Below, one piece after another: positions 53,735 through 63,274 of a DNA stretch of 64,000 nucleotides. Every line of letters starts with the position of its first letter. Position 1 is the first letter of the stretch. A model generated the notes under the pieces. That model was given only the letters and a program-made list of their open reading frames with translations. It was not told where the DNA came from and searched no databases. The stretch lies in the NCBI RefSeq assembly GCF_014805825.1, contig NZ_CP061941.1, positions 2,170,001 through 2,234,000 on the forward strand, given 5' to 3'. This DNA comes from Marinomonas algicola. Lineage in GTDB: Bacteria; Pseudomonadota; Gammaproteobacteria; Pseudomonadales; Marinomonadaceae. A program made the position numbers and the translations under genes.

Positions 53735-54733
53735 TCACCAACTCAACGTAATTTTTTGCCCAGTTTCTAAAGACGTTTGTGCGGCATCGGCCAACATTTG
53801 CGCACGACGACCGTCTTCAAAACTCGGTGTAACAGGCTGTTTCGCAATCACATTTTCGATGAAAGACGTCAACTGCAAGTTATAAGCATCCACATATCGG
53901 TCAATAAAGAAATTATAAAGTGGGTCTTGCACTTGTGTGGTTGCTTTAGTAAAACGTGTAACAGACGTCGGGGTCTGATTGTTCGAAATCACCATGCCTT
54001 CTGAGCCAAACGCTTCCACTCGCTGATCGTACCCATAAATAGCACGACGTGAGCCATTGATGTGAATTAAACGACCAGATTGACTTTTCATGATCAGCAT
54101 CACGCTGTCTACGTCGCCAATATCGGTGATTTTTTCGTCTACCATGGCGCCACCAAACGCCTGCAGTTCAACGATTTCTTCACCCAAAACAAAGCGAGCC
54201 ATATCAAAGTCATGAATAATCATGTCACGAAAAATACCGCCTGACGATTTTAGGTATTCCACTGGCGCCATACCGGGGTCACGGCTGGTGATAATAACCT
54301 GTTCAAGTTTACCAATACTGCCATCTTGAGCGGCTTTGGCGATCGCCGCATGGCTTGGATCATAACGACGGTTAAACCCTATTTGAATGGGCACATTGCA
54401 CTCTTTAATCTGTTCTAAGCATGCATTAACAGTAGCGGTATCCAAATCAATCGGCTTTTCACAAAGGATGGCTTTACCCGCCTTTGCCGCTTTTACAATC
54501 AAATCTACGTGAGTATCCGTACTTGTCGCGATTAATACCGCATGCACATCTGGATCAGCCAAGGCTTCATCAACACTGGAGACAACTTGAGCACCTGTCG
54601 CTTTAGCTACCTCTTCCGCCGCTGGCGCATAGACATCAAATACGTATTTAAGATTTGATTGAGCGAACGCTTGAATATTTTGTGCGTGCATTTTACCGAT
54701 GCGACCCGCACCAAAAAGAGCAAAATTAAGCAT
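53735..54733 (-). CDS. iolG: Inositol 2-dehydrogenase
   Basis: IolG oxidises myo-inositol to scyllo-inosose with NAD+. The 332-residue protein has the Gfo/Idh/MocA layout: FGAGRIGKMHAQNI at the N-terminus, ILCEKPIDL (the catalytic lysine), GFNRRYDPSH, and D/H in IHDFDMARFVLGEE. AAGGAA lies before the ATG. It is the last gene of the iol operon, 170 bp after iolB and separated from it by a hairpin, so it may also have its own promoter. Confidence 0.93.
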   Translation of the reverse strand: MLNFALFGAGRIGKMHAQNIQAFAQSNLKYVFDVYAPAAEEVAKATGAQVVSSVDEALADPDVHAVLIATSTDTHVDLIVKAAKAGKAILCEKPIDLDTATVNACLEQIKECNVPIQIGFNRRYDPSHAAIAKAAQDGSIGKLEQVIITSRDPGMAPVEYLKSSGGIFRDMIIHDFDMARFVLGEEIVELQAFGGAMVDEKITDIGDVDSVMLIMKSQSGRLIHINGSRRAIYGYDQRVEAFGSEGMVISNNQTPTSVTRFTKATTQVQDPLYNFFIDRYVDAYNLQLTSFIENVIAKQPVTPSFEDGRRAQMLADAAQTSLETGQKITLSW

Positions 54734-54807
54734 GGCATTTCCTTACTATTTTATCGTTTGTAGAAGGCGACTACTGTGCTGGTAAATACGGCATCAATAC
54801 AAAATCA

Positions 54808-54837
54808 AAAGCGCATCTAGCAAGTAGAATGCGCTTT
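54808..54837. terminator. Hairpin in the iolB-iolG gap
   Basis: AAAGCGCAT and ATGCGCTTT pair over 9 bases around a 12-base loop. It could lower read-through from iolB into iolG or stabilise the mRNA 3' end. Confidence 0.55.
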
Positions 54838-54903
54838 CTCGTATGTTTTTGCCTTGTTTTTACTTCACTCGTGATATCGCGACGGTTATTAGAATATTAA
54901 AAT

Positions 54904-55719
54904 TTAAACTTTCTTATCTCGCTCAATAATCCACTCATGATCGGGGTCATTATGGAATATCCAGTTTCGACTTGGTCCTGCCATTACATTTAAGTAATAG
55001 GATTGATAACCATGAGGTACGCCAACAGGATGGTACCCTTCTGGAACCATCACAAGATCACCGTCTTCAACCGCCATCGTTTCATCAATACTGCGATCAT
55101 CCGTATAGACTCGCTGAAAAGCGAACCCTTGTGGTGGATCAACCTTGTGATAATAGGTTTCTTCCAACTGAGTTTCAGATGGTGCTGCATCGGTATCATG
55201 CTTATGTGGCGGATAACTCGACCAACCGCCACTTGGTGTAATCACTTCACACACCAATAAGCTATCAGCCGGCTCGTTACCAAACAAAATATTACACACA
55301 TGACGTGTATTACTGGTGACACCACGTGTTTCATATTGGCACTGATCGGGGGTAATCAGTTTAGCCTGAAAACCACCTTTTCCGGGTGCCTTACAAAAAG
55401 CCACTTCTACATCGGTAATGGCTTCGATACAAATTTCATCGTGTGCTGGAGAATACACAGAATACGGCGCTTTTTGATCAAAGACGCTCATGCGATCCCC
55501 AATATCAGACCAAGATTCATGCTTGGTACTGGCATTAGCTTTACCTGAAAGAATTACGGCACAAACTTCATCAGTTCCTGTCGCAAGGGTAATGGAATCA
55601 CCTGCTGACAATTCATGCGCTTCAAAGCCAACATACGTCCAGTTCGCACTTTCTGGGGTTACATGCTGGATTTGTGTCTGCCCTGCTTTCTGGCTCTTTT
55701 TACTGAGTAAATGAGACAT
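54904..55719 (-). CDS. iolB: 5-deoxy-glucuronate isomerase
   Basis: IolB converts 5-deoxy-D-glucuronate to 5-dehydro-2-deoxy-D-gluconate. The 271-residue double-cupin protein shows PPHKHD and the conserved EETYYHKVDPPQGFAFQRVY, VMVPEGYHPVGVPHGYQSYYLNVMAG and the terminal NDPDHEWI. It lies 21 bp after iolA. Confidence 0.95.
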   Translation of the reverse strand: MSHLLSKKSQKAGQTQIQHVTPESANWTYVGFEAHELSAGDSITLATGTDEVCAVILSGKANASTKHESWSDIGDRMSVFDQKAPYSVYSPAHDEICIEAITDVEVAFCKAPGKGGFQAKLITPDQCQYETRGVTSNTRHVCNILFGNEPADSLLVCEVITPSGGWSSYPPHKHDTDAAPSETQLEETYYHKVDPPQGFAFQRVYTDDRSIDETMAVEDGDLVMVPEGYHPVGVPHGYQSYYLNVMAGPSRNWIFHNDPDHEWIIERDKKV

Positions 55720-55740
55720 AAATTAAAACCTCGTTACAAA

Positions 55741-57267
55741 TTACTTCATGGTTGGCATTGAAAATTCTGGGCCGGCACGTAAACCTGTTGGCCAACGAGC
55801 GGTAACGGTTTTCATGCGAGTATAGAAACGTACACCATCTGGTCCATGCATATGTAAAGGCCCAAACAAAGAACGCTTCCAGCCACCAAAACTGTGAAAA
55901 GCCATCGGAACAGGAATTGGAACATTCACCCCAACCATACCGACTTGAACATTCTCTGTGAATTGTCGTGCGCTGTCACCATCACGGGTAAAGATAGCCG
56001 TACCATTACCGTATTCGTGTTTATTGATTAACGCGAGACCATCCTCATAGGAATCAACACGAACCACACACAATACAGGGCCAAAAATTTCTTCGTCATA
56101 AATTCTCATGCCATCTTTCACTTGATCAAAAAGTGTTGGACCAACAAAGTAGCCTTGTTCATGGTTTTTAACCACAAAATCACGACCGTCAACCACTAAT
56201 GTTGCGCCTTCTTCAACACCTGAGGAAATGTAATCACGTACTTTCTGAGCGTGCTCTTTACTCACTAACGGCCCCATATGAGGTTCGTTTTCGATGCCGT
56301 ATTGCTTATAAAGGCCTGGACCAACCGTCATAGTAGCAATTTCAGTCTGTAATTGGCTGATCAAGTTGTCAGCAACCTCATCACCAACACAAACCGCAAC
56401 CGAGATTGCCATACAACGCTCGCCTGCTGAACCATATGCCGCGCCCATCAAAGAATTCACAACTTGATTTGGATCGGCATCAGGCATAACTAACATGTGG
56501 TTTTTTGCACCACCAAGAGCCTGAACACGTTTTCCATGGGCACTTGCTGTTGAATAAATATAATGTGCAATTGGAGTCGAGCCGACAAAGCTCACCGCTT
56601 GAATTCTCTCGTCTGTTAGCAACACATCAACTGACTCTTTGTCACCATTAACGACATTGAAAACACCATCAGGCAATCCCGCTTCTTTTAGCAATTCCGC
56701 AAGACGCATAATCGTACTTGGGTCTTTCTCTGATGGCTTCATAACAAATGTATTACCGCAAGCAATAGACACAGGGAACATCCACATTGGCACCATTGCA
56801 GGGAAGTTAAATGGACTGATCCCAGCACAAACACCAAGGGGCTGCATTAGACTGTAGCTGTCTACGCCACGACCCACATTTAAGCTATGTTCACCTTTTT
56901 GTAAATGGGGAATGCCGCAGGCAAACTCAACCACTTCCAAACCACGAGTTAATTCACCCATGGCATCGGAATACACCTTACCATGTTCGATAGAAATCAG
57001 TTCCGCCAATTCATGGCTGTTTGCTTCAACCAACGCTTTGAATTTGAACAATACACGAGCACGATTCAATGGCGTTACTTTTGACCAAGTTTCAAACGCC
57101 GTTTGTGCTGACGCAATCGCCGCTTGAGTCTCTTTCACTGTACTCAAGGATACTGACAAAGACACATCACCCGTTGCAGGGTTAAAGACATTAGCTGTAC
57201 GAGTTGAGCTACTTGCCACAAATGTGTTGTCGACAAAGTTCCCCATTACCTTATTTACATCAGACAT
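55741..57267 (-). CDS. iolA: Methylmalonate/malonate-semialdehyde dehydrogenase (CoA-acylating)
   Basis: The enzyme converts malonate semialdehyde to acetyl-CoA at the end of inositol breakdown, or methylmalonate semialdehyde to propionyl-CoA in valine breakdown. The 508-residue ALDH-fold protein has catalytic C285 in GSAGERCMA, NAD loop FVGSTPIAHYIY, and the family-specific ending FGGWKRSLFGPLHMHGPDGVRFYTRMKTVTARWP. The same gene is also called mmsA. Its place in the iol operon argues for the inositol role. Confidence 0.94.
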   Translation of the reverse strand: MSDVNKVMGNFVDNTFVASSSTRTANVFNPATGDVSLSVSLSTVKETQAAIASAQTAFETWSKVTPLNRARVLFKFKALVEANSHELAELISIEHGKVYSDAMGELTRGLEVVEFACGIPHLQKGEHSLNVGRGVDSYSLMQPLGVCAGISPFNFPAMVPMWMFPVSIACGNTFVMKPSEKDPSTIMRLAELLKEAGLPDGVFNVVNGDKESVDVLLTDERIQAVSFVGSTPIAHYIYSTASAHGKRVQALGGAKNHMLVMPDADPNQVVNSLMGAAYGSAGERCMAISVAVCVGDEVADNLISQLQTEIATMTVGPGLYKQYGIENEPHMGPLVSKEHAQKVRDYISSGVEEGATLVVDGRDFVVKNHEQGYFVGPTLFDQVKDGMRIYDEEIFGPVLCVVRVDSYEDGLALINKHEYGNGTAIFTRDGDSARQFTENVQVGMVGVNVPIPVPMAFHSFGGWKRSLFGPLHMHGPDGVRFYTRMKTVTARWPTGLRAGPEFSMPTMK

Positions 57268-57309
57268 TCTCTTCTCTCTTTAAAATAGTAGAATCGTTTT
57301 AGCGAATAG

Positions 57310-58233
57310 TTAAAAAGCAAAACCGGCTTTTTTAAGGTTCGAAGACAGATATTCGTAACCCATTTTTGCGTACTTCAATGGATTTGCGATAGCAGGATCT
57401 TGTTCAGCCTCTACGACTATCCATCCGTCATAATTTACCGATTTCAAGACATTAAAAATCGGTAAATAGTCAATGCTGCCATCGCCAGGTACAGTATAAA
57501 CCCCCTCTAAAACGGCATTTAAAAAAGCACTATCGCGGTTAAGATTATCTTTTAGAACGTTTGGACGGATGTCTTTACAGTGCACGTGTTTAATACGTTT
57601 AGCGTGTTTTTGAGCTACTTCAAGCGCATTCCCGCCAGCAAAAGTAATGTGTCCCGTATCCAGTAATAAACCGACGTTATCGCCCGTCATTTCCATCAAT
57701 TTATCCACTTCAGCGGCCGTTTCAATCACGGTGCCCATATGATGGTGATACGCCATTTTTACGCCTTCACCCGCCATATAATCCGCCAGTTTAGTCATGC
57801 GTACCGCGTATTCCGCCCATTGATCATCGGTCATTCTTGGGCGATGAGACAACGGCGCCGCTTGATCTCCGTGAATGCAGCCACTCACCTCGGCTACAAC
57901 CATTACATTTGAACCCAATGTTCTTAATAAATTAAGGTGGTCCTGCATGGCTTCAATTTCGTCTTCCACACTGCGTTCCAATAAGCGCGCGCTGTACCAA
58001 CCTGACACTAGGGAAATATCATATTTTTCTAAAATCGGCCCTAATACAGATGGGTCACGAGGAAACTTATTACCCAATTCAATACCACTGTATCCAGCTT
58101 GACGTGCCTCAGTTAAACAAACTTCAAGAGGAGTATCTGCACCTAATGAAGGCAAATCGTCATTGGTCCACGTTAATGGGTTAATGCCGATTCGAATCGT
58201 CGATGTTGATGCTATAGTGTGATTATTATTCAT
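57310..58233 (-). CDS. iolE: myo-inosose-2 dehydratase
   Basis: IolE dehydrates 2-keto-myo-inositol. The 307-residue TIM-barrel protein begins with IRIGINPLTWTNDDLPSLG and has the metal-site segments YSGIELGNKFP, MAYHHHMGTVIET, LLLDTGHITFAGG, IKHVHCKDI and WIVVEAEQDPA. It lies 29 bp after iolD. Confidence 0.95.
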   Translation of the reverse strand: MNNNHTIASTSTIRIGINPLTWTNDDLPSLGADTPLEVCLTEARQAGYSGIELGNKFPRDPSVLGPILEKYDISLVSGWYSARLLERSVEDEIEAMQDHLNLLRTLGSNVMVVAEVSGCIHGDQAAPLSHRPRMTDDQWAEYAVRMTKLADYMAGEGVKMAYHHHMGTVIETAAEVDKLMEMTGDNVGLLLDTGHITFAGGNALEVAQKHAKRIKHVHCKDIRPNVLKDNLNRDSAFLNAVLEGVYTVPGDGSIDYLPIFNVLKSVNYDGWIVVEAEQDPAIANPLKYAKMGYEYLSSNLKKAGFAF

Positions 58234-58262
58234 AGGATTGCTCCAAAGCTCAGATCAAAAAG

Positions 58263-60128
58263 TTAGTAGGGTTGTTGTTGTTTTGAGACCTTGTATTGAC
58301 GCTCGGCCTTAACCACTTCGTCACGGATCGATACTTCAGGTACCGCTACATCCCACCATGCGCCCCCCTCCTGCGTACTTGGCATAGGGTCTGTATCGAT
58401 GGCAATAACATAGGTCTGATTACTCGCTTTGGCTCTTGCTAATGCGGCTTCAAGGTCCGCCAAACAACTTACCTGTTCTGATCCGGCACCCAGTGCTTTT
58501 GCATGCGCTGCAAAATCGGTTTTAGGTGCACCCGCTGTCACCGTATGGCAATTTTGTAATAAATTATTAAAGGGTTCCCCGCCACACGCTTGTTGCAAAC
58601 GGTTGATACAGGCATAGCCACGGTTATCCAAAACAACAATCGTTAGCTTTAGACCCAGCATAACAGAGGTCGCAATTTCGGAGTTCAGCATCAAATAACT
58701 ACCATCCCCAACCATCACAATAACATCACGCTCAGGCGTTGCCATTTTCACCCCCAATCCACCAGCCAATTCATAGCCCATGCAGGAGAAACCATATTCG
58801 ACGTGATAGCCAAGATCAGAAGAAGTACGCCATAATTTATGCAGCTCACCCGGTAGACCGCCCGCGGCCTGAACAATCGTACTGTCAGCCGATGCAAAAC
58901 GATTAATCACACCAATCACGTTAGCATCAGTAGGTAAATAGTTTGCATCGTTAGCTTGAGCCGGTAATGCCGTTGCCTTTTCTACATCAGACAACCACTG
59001 TTGGTTCAGGGATTGAACTCTTTGCGTCCAAGGAGATGATGCTTTCCATTCTGTAGACAACTGAGCGGTCAATTCTTCAAGCGTGGATTTGGCGTCTCCC
59101 ACCAAAGGGACAGAGTTATGTTTTTCAGCATCAAATGACGCCACATTAAGACTTAATAAAGTATGCTCTGGATTAGCAAACAAGGTACGTGACGCCGAGG
59201 TAAAGTCTTGAAGACGGGTACCAATTGCAATGATCAGATCGGCTTCTTGAGCCGCCGTATTCGCAGAGCTTGATCCCGTAACGCCAACCGCACCTAGGTT
59301 TAACTCATGATCCCAAGCCAAAACCCCTTTACCTGCCTGGGTTTCGCAAGCGGGTATTTGATATTGCTCAATAAAGGCTTTTGCTGTCTCTACTGCTAGG
59401 CTGTAATGAACCCCTCCACCCAGAAGAATCAACGGCTTTTTTGCCGTTTTAATCGCGTCCACTGCGGTCGCAAGCTGTTCTATGTCGCTGCGATTACGGC
59501 GTAGTTTGTGCACTTTCTTGGCGAAAAAGCTCACAGGAAAGTCAAACGCCATGGTTTGCACATCTTGTGGCAAGGCCAAAGTTGCTGGCCCACAGGTAAC
59601 GGGGTCCAGCATTGTATTAATAGCCACTGGCAAACTGGTAATCAATTGCTCAGGACGATTAATACGATCAAAATAACGAGATACCGGACGAAAGCAATCG
59701 TTTACCGACATGCTTGGATCATTAAAGTGCTCAACTTGTTGTAAGACTGGGTCAGGCGTGCGAGTCGCAAACACATCCCCAGGTAAAAATAAAACAGGCA
59801 ACCGGTTGGCCATCGCCAAGCCAGCGGCCGTTATCATATTGGTTGCCCCTGGCCCAATAGACGATGTGCAAGCCATAATACGTTGACGACGATGTTGCTT
59901 AGCATAAGCACAGGCGGCCAACGCCATACCTTGCTCATTGTGCGCTCGGAATGTGGTAAAGTCATTTTTGACCTGTGCCAGCGCCTCACCTATTCCAGCC
60001 ACATTACCGTGTCCAAAAATAGCCCATGCACCACCAAACAAAGGCACTTCCACGCCATCTATGAGAGTGAATTGAGCTTGTAAATGCTTGACCAACGCTT
60101 GCGCCATGGTTAAACGTACAGTTTCCAT
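58263..60128 (-). CDS. iolD: 3D-(3,5/4)-trihydroxycyclohexane-1,2-dione hydrolase
   Basis: IolD opens the cyclohexane ring using ThDP. I start it at the ATG ending at 60128, which has GGAGG six bases upstream (621 residues); an extended frame overlaps iolC. The layout is that of the acetolactate-synthase family: E in AHNEQGMALAA, and a ThDP loop VMVGDGSYLMLNSEIATS...VVLDNRGYACINRLQ. It lies 13 bp after iolC. Confidence 0.95.
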   Translation of the reverse strand: METVRLTMAQALVKHLQAQFTLIDGVEVPLFGGAWAIFGHGNVAGIGEALAQVKNDFTTFRAHNEQGMALAACAYAKQHRRQRIMACTSSIGPGATNMITAAGLAMANRLPVLFLPGDVFATRTPDPVLQQVEHFNDPSMSVNDCFRPVSRYFDRINRPEQLITSLPVAINTMLDPVTCGPATLALPQDVQTMAFDFPVSFFAKKVHKLRRNRSDIEQLATAVDAIKTAKKPLILLGGGVHYSLAVETAKAFIEQYQIPACETQAGKGVLAWDHELNLGAVGVTGSSSANTAAQEADLIIAIGTRLQDFTSASRTLFANPEHTLLSLNVASFDAEKHNSVPLVGDAKSTLEELTAQLSTEWKASSPWTQRVQSLNQQWLSDVEKATALPAQANDANYLPTDANVIGVINRFASADSTIVQAAGGLPGELHKLWRTSSDLGYHVEYGFSCMGYELAGGLGVKMATPERDVIVMVGDGSYLMLNSEIATSVMLGLKLTIVVLDNRGYACINRLQQACGGEPFNNLLQNCHTVTAGAPKTDFAAHAKALGAGSEQVSCLADLEAALARAKASNQTYVIAIDTDPMPSTQEGGAWWDVAVPEVSIRDEVVKAERQYKVSKQQQPY

Positions 60129-60141
60129 TTTAGGCCTCCAA

Positions 60142-62100
60142 TTATTTAGCTGCTTGCTCATCTGTTGATACAACCGTACGTTGCTTCCAAAGACGACTCA
60201 TTTCCAAATAGTTATTTTTCACTCTGGCAACGTATTCAGTATCATCAATCTGGTTACTTAACCACGCTTTTGTCGGTTCAGAAAAGATCGTTCGACCAAT
60301 CGCAAATCCCTTACAAATATCTTGTTCAGCCGCCGCATTAAAGCCCGCCTGCAACTCATCTACAGGACGATCCAAACCAAGCAATACAACACCTCGACAA
60401 TGTGGCGCGCGTGCCTTGATTAAAGCACCAATCTTTTTCCACGCGGCTTTACTTGGAGAAGGCAGTTTCCACCAATCAGGGAACACGCCTAAGTTATAGA
60501 AGCGTTCAATTGAACGAGACAAAGTGTCGTCTTGTACCGCTGAATCTGCAGGTGGAATAATTTCAACCAGTAATTCATGGCCTGATGCGCAACACGCTCG
60601 ATATAAATCTTTTACTTTTTGCTCTTGTTCATTACGTAAATCAACCGCATCATCTGGGTGATAAAAAACCAGACATTTAATAATGTGATTTGTTGGCCAA
60701 GTCGAGATAATTTGACCGATGTTGTCACCCAATTCAAAACGTAATGGTCGGCTACTTGGCATTTCCACTGGTCGTGCGATCCAGTGATCTTTACCTGTAA
60801 TATCATTCAGAACGTCTTGAGCAAATGTACCGTCAGCAAGAATGCCTGTTCCACCAACCGTGTCACCCAAAGCGTCAGCGCCTTGATACGCCGCTTGCAA
60901 GATTAACTCTTTCGCTTTGGGGATTTTTGACAGCGGTGCACCCACTTCAAGACACATATCAACAAATTGACGTCTATGATCAAAAGCTAGAATACACATA
61001 TCCTGCCATTCTTTCTTACGCTCTTGACGAACAGGCCTTTGAGTCGTCACACGATGTAAATAATTCAACACAGGATCAAGATCGGGTCTTGGAATGTCAT
61101 CACGATTTAACAAATAGTAATCTAACTCTTCAAGACTGGGCATAGCTGGTGAACAACCATGACGAGAAACAACGATTGCGCCACATGCGTTAGCATAATC
61201 ACAAGCATTCTCTGTTGATTCACCTTGAATCCAGCCACGTAAATACCCACTTAAAAAAGCATCACCTGCACCTAATACATTCAGTACTTCGACCTCTACT
61301 CCGTAACGCGTAATCCCTTCATCCAATGTCTCAGGAATCGTCCCTTTAAAAACCGAACACCCCAATGCGCCACGCTTCACAACAAACTCAGCCGAAGACA
61401 CCTTACGAATGCGTTTTAAACACTCAATGGTATCTTCACAACCACCCGCAATATGAAACTCCTCTTCTGTTCCCACCACTAAGTCACATAGTGGCATAAT
61501 TGACATCAGATGCTGAGTAACCGATGCATTTGATACAAAGCGATTTTCACCTTCACCTTTACCTGTCAATCCCCACAGAACGGGCCGATAATCAATATCA
61601 ACAACCACTTTGGTGTTGTTTGCTTGAGCGTATTTGATGGCGGTTCGCGCGGCTAAATCCGTACCTTCTGTTGAAAAGTGCGTACCTGTGATGAGTAAGG
61701 CTTTTGCCGATGCAATGTACGCTTCATCGAAATCTTTTTCGCAAATAGCCATGTCCGCACAATTTTCACGGTAAAAGATCAGCGGAAAGGTGTCCTTATC
61801 TTTAATCCCCAACAAAACCAATCCGGTTAAACGCTCATCGTCAGTCACAACATGAGAAACATCAACGCCGACTCGTGCTAATTCTTTACGCACAAAGCGC
61901 CCCATGTGTTCGTCACCGACTCGAGTTAACATCGACGATTTCAAGCCCATGCGAGACGTGCCAAAGGCGATATTACAAGACGAGCCACCTAGGTATTTTT
62001 TAAAGCTGCTTACGTCTTCTAGTGGCGAGCCGATTTGCTCCGAATACAGATCCACCGCAGCACGTCCTAAGCAAATAACATCTAAATTTTTATTATTCAT
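60142..62100 (-). CDS. iolC: Bifunctional 5-dehydro-2-deoxygluconokinase with C-terminal DUF2090 aldolase-like domain
   Basis: The 652-residue protein joins two domains. Residues 1 to about 325 are a PfkB sugar kinase (VICLGRAAVDLYSEQ, LGGSSCNIAFG, VLGAGDAFLSGYLRGW) that phosphorylates 5-dehydro-2-deoxygluconate. Residues from about 365 on form a DUF2090 domain (CILAFDHRRQFVDMC, LLVEIIPP, GVVLLGLDRPVDELQAGF, GFAIGRTIFSEP) resembling class I aldolases, proposed to do the job of IolJ. No separate iolJ is in the window. Its start overlaps the upstream gene's stop (ATGA). Confidence 0.93.
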   Translation of the reverse strand: MNNKNLDVICLGRAAVDLYSEQIGSPLEDVSSFKKYLGGSSCNIAFGTSRMGLKSSMLTRVGDEHMGRFVRKELARVGVDVSHVVTDDERLTGLVLLGIKDKDTFPLIFYRENCADMAICEKDFDEAYIASAKALLITGTHFSTEGTDLAARTAIKYAQANNTKVVVDIDYRPVLWGLTGKGEGENRFVSNASVTQHLMSIMPLCDLVVGTEEEFHIAGGCEDTIECLKRIRKVSSAEFVVKRGALGCSVFKGTIPETLDEGITRYGVEVEVLNVLGAGDAFLSGYLRGWIQGESTENACDYANACGAIVVSRHGCSPAMPSLEELDYYLLNRDDIPRPDLDPVLNYLHRVTTQRPVRQERKKEWQDMCILAFDHRRQFVDMCLEVGAPLSKIPKAKELILQAAYQGADALGDTVGGTGILADGTFAQDVLNDITGKDHWIARPVEMPSSRPLRFELGDNIGQIISTWPTNHIIKCLVFYHPDDAVDLRNEQEQKVKDLYRACCASGHELLVEIIPPADSAVQDDTLSRSIERFYNLGVFPDWWKLPSPSKAAWKKIGALIKARAPHCRGVVLLGLDRPVDELQAGFNAAAEQDICKGFAIGRTIFSEPTKAWLSNQIDDTEYVARVKNNYLEMSRLWKQRTVVSTDEQAAK

Positions 62101-63263
62101 TTTTGTTCCCCATCGTACTGTTCCACTTCAACCCACGCTCTGTTCTCGTAAGATTCAATAACCTTGTCTAGGATGATGTTCACTTGCGTCGCGGCTCGAA
62201 AATCAGGCCACAATGGTGTGTCATTGACTATACTTTTATACAAATCACGCACTTCAACCGCTTTCATGTCGTTGTAACCTAAACCATGGCCTGCCGATAC
62301 ACAAAAGGCCGAATAATCAGGGTGTTCCGGCCCCACTAAAATACGTTTAAAACCTTGAGTTTGTGGATTACCTTCAGCAATGTATAAAGACAATTCGGAT
62401 AAAGTTTCTTGATCGAAAGTTAGGCTTCCTTTGGTGCCTGTTACTTCAAAAGACAAACCGTTTTTCTTGCCCCAGGCAATTCGGGAAGCTTCTATTGTTC
62501 CTTGAGCACCATTTTCAAAACGCACCATCATATGAGCTTGGTCATCGTTTTCCACCTGACCAAAACCGCCCTTAAAAGCGGATGATCCCTGTGATAAAGG
62601 TCGCTGCTCATGCACAATTTTAAGGTCCGCACATAAAGACGTGATGGGTGACACTAAATGGATAGCCAATTGAACTATATGCGATGCCAAATCATTTAAC
62701 GCTCCAGTTCCAGCAAATTGTTTTTGCAAGCGCCAGCTAAAGGGTACATTTTCATCCGCCAAATAATCTTCATTAAACACACCACGAAAATGAACCACCT
62801 CACCAATATCACCACGCTCAATCAACTGTTTGGCAAATTGTACCGTTGGGTTTTTTATATAGTTGAACCCAACTAAGGTTTTAACGCCTGCCAACTCAGC
62901 CGCCTGAGTCATGTCTTTGGCGTCATCTGCATTCAACGCCAGTGGCTTTTCACTGTAGACGTGTTTGCCCGCCGCAATAGCCGCTAGCGCAATTTCTTTA
63001 TGCAAAAAGTTCGGTGCGCAAATATCAACAACATCAATATCAGGATCATTAACTAACGTCTTCCAATCCCCTGTTGAGCGGCTAAACCCCAACTCTTTAG
63101 CTTTCTCCGCCGCAAGTTCAGGGGACGCATCTGCCAACATCTCACATACCAAAACGCCCTTAGGAATAGCAAAAGCGACCATCGCATTGTGATACGCAAT
63201 GGCATGCGCTTTCCCCATGTAACCAGAACCGACCAAACCTATTCTTATTTTTTTAGTCGTCAT
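62097..63263 (-). CDS. Gfo/Idh/MocA-family dehydrogenase, inositol-operon member
   Basis: The 388-residue protein has the coenzyme motif GLVGSGYMGKAHAIAYHN, a catalytic lysine in VYSEKPLAL, VGFNYIKNP, and ASHIVQLAIHLV. Length and IolG-like features suggest an inositol-stereoisomer or related cyclitol/sugar dehydrogenase (IolX/IolW type), distinct from IolG in the same operon. It lies 11 bp after the ABC ATPase gene and overlaps iolC by 4 bp. The substrate is unknown. Confidence 0.85.
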   Translation of the reverse strand: MTTKKIRIGLVGSGYMGKAHAIAYHNAMVAFAIPKGVLVCEMLADASPELAAEKAKELGFSRSTGDWKTLVNDPDIDVVDICAPNFLHKEIALAAIAAGKHVYSEKPLALNADDAKDMTQAAELAGVKTLVGFNYIKNPTVQFAKQLIERGDIGEVVHFRGVFNEDYLADENVPFSWRLQKQFAGTGALNDLASHIVQLAIHLVSPITSLCADLKIVHEQRPLSQGSSAFKGGFGQVENDDQAHMMVRFENGAQGTIEASRIAWGKKNGLSFEVTGTKGSLTFDQETLSELSLYIAEGNPQTQGFKRILVGPEHPDYSAFCVSAGHGLGYNDMKAVEVRDLYKSIVNDTPLWPDFRAATQVNIILDKVIESYENRAWVEVEQYDGEQK

Positions 63264-63274
63264 AGAGGTCCCCC

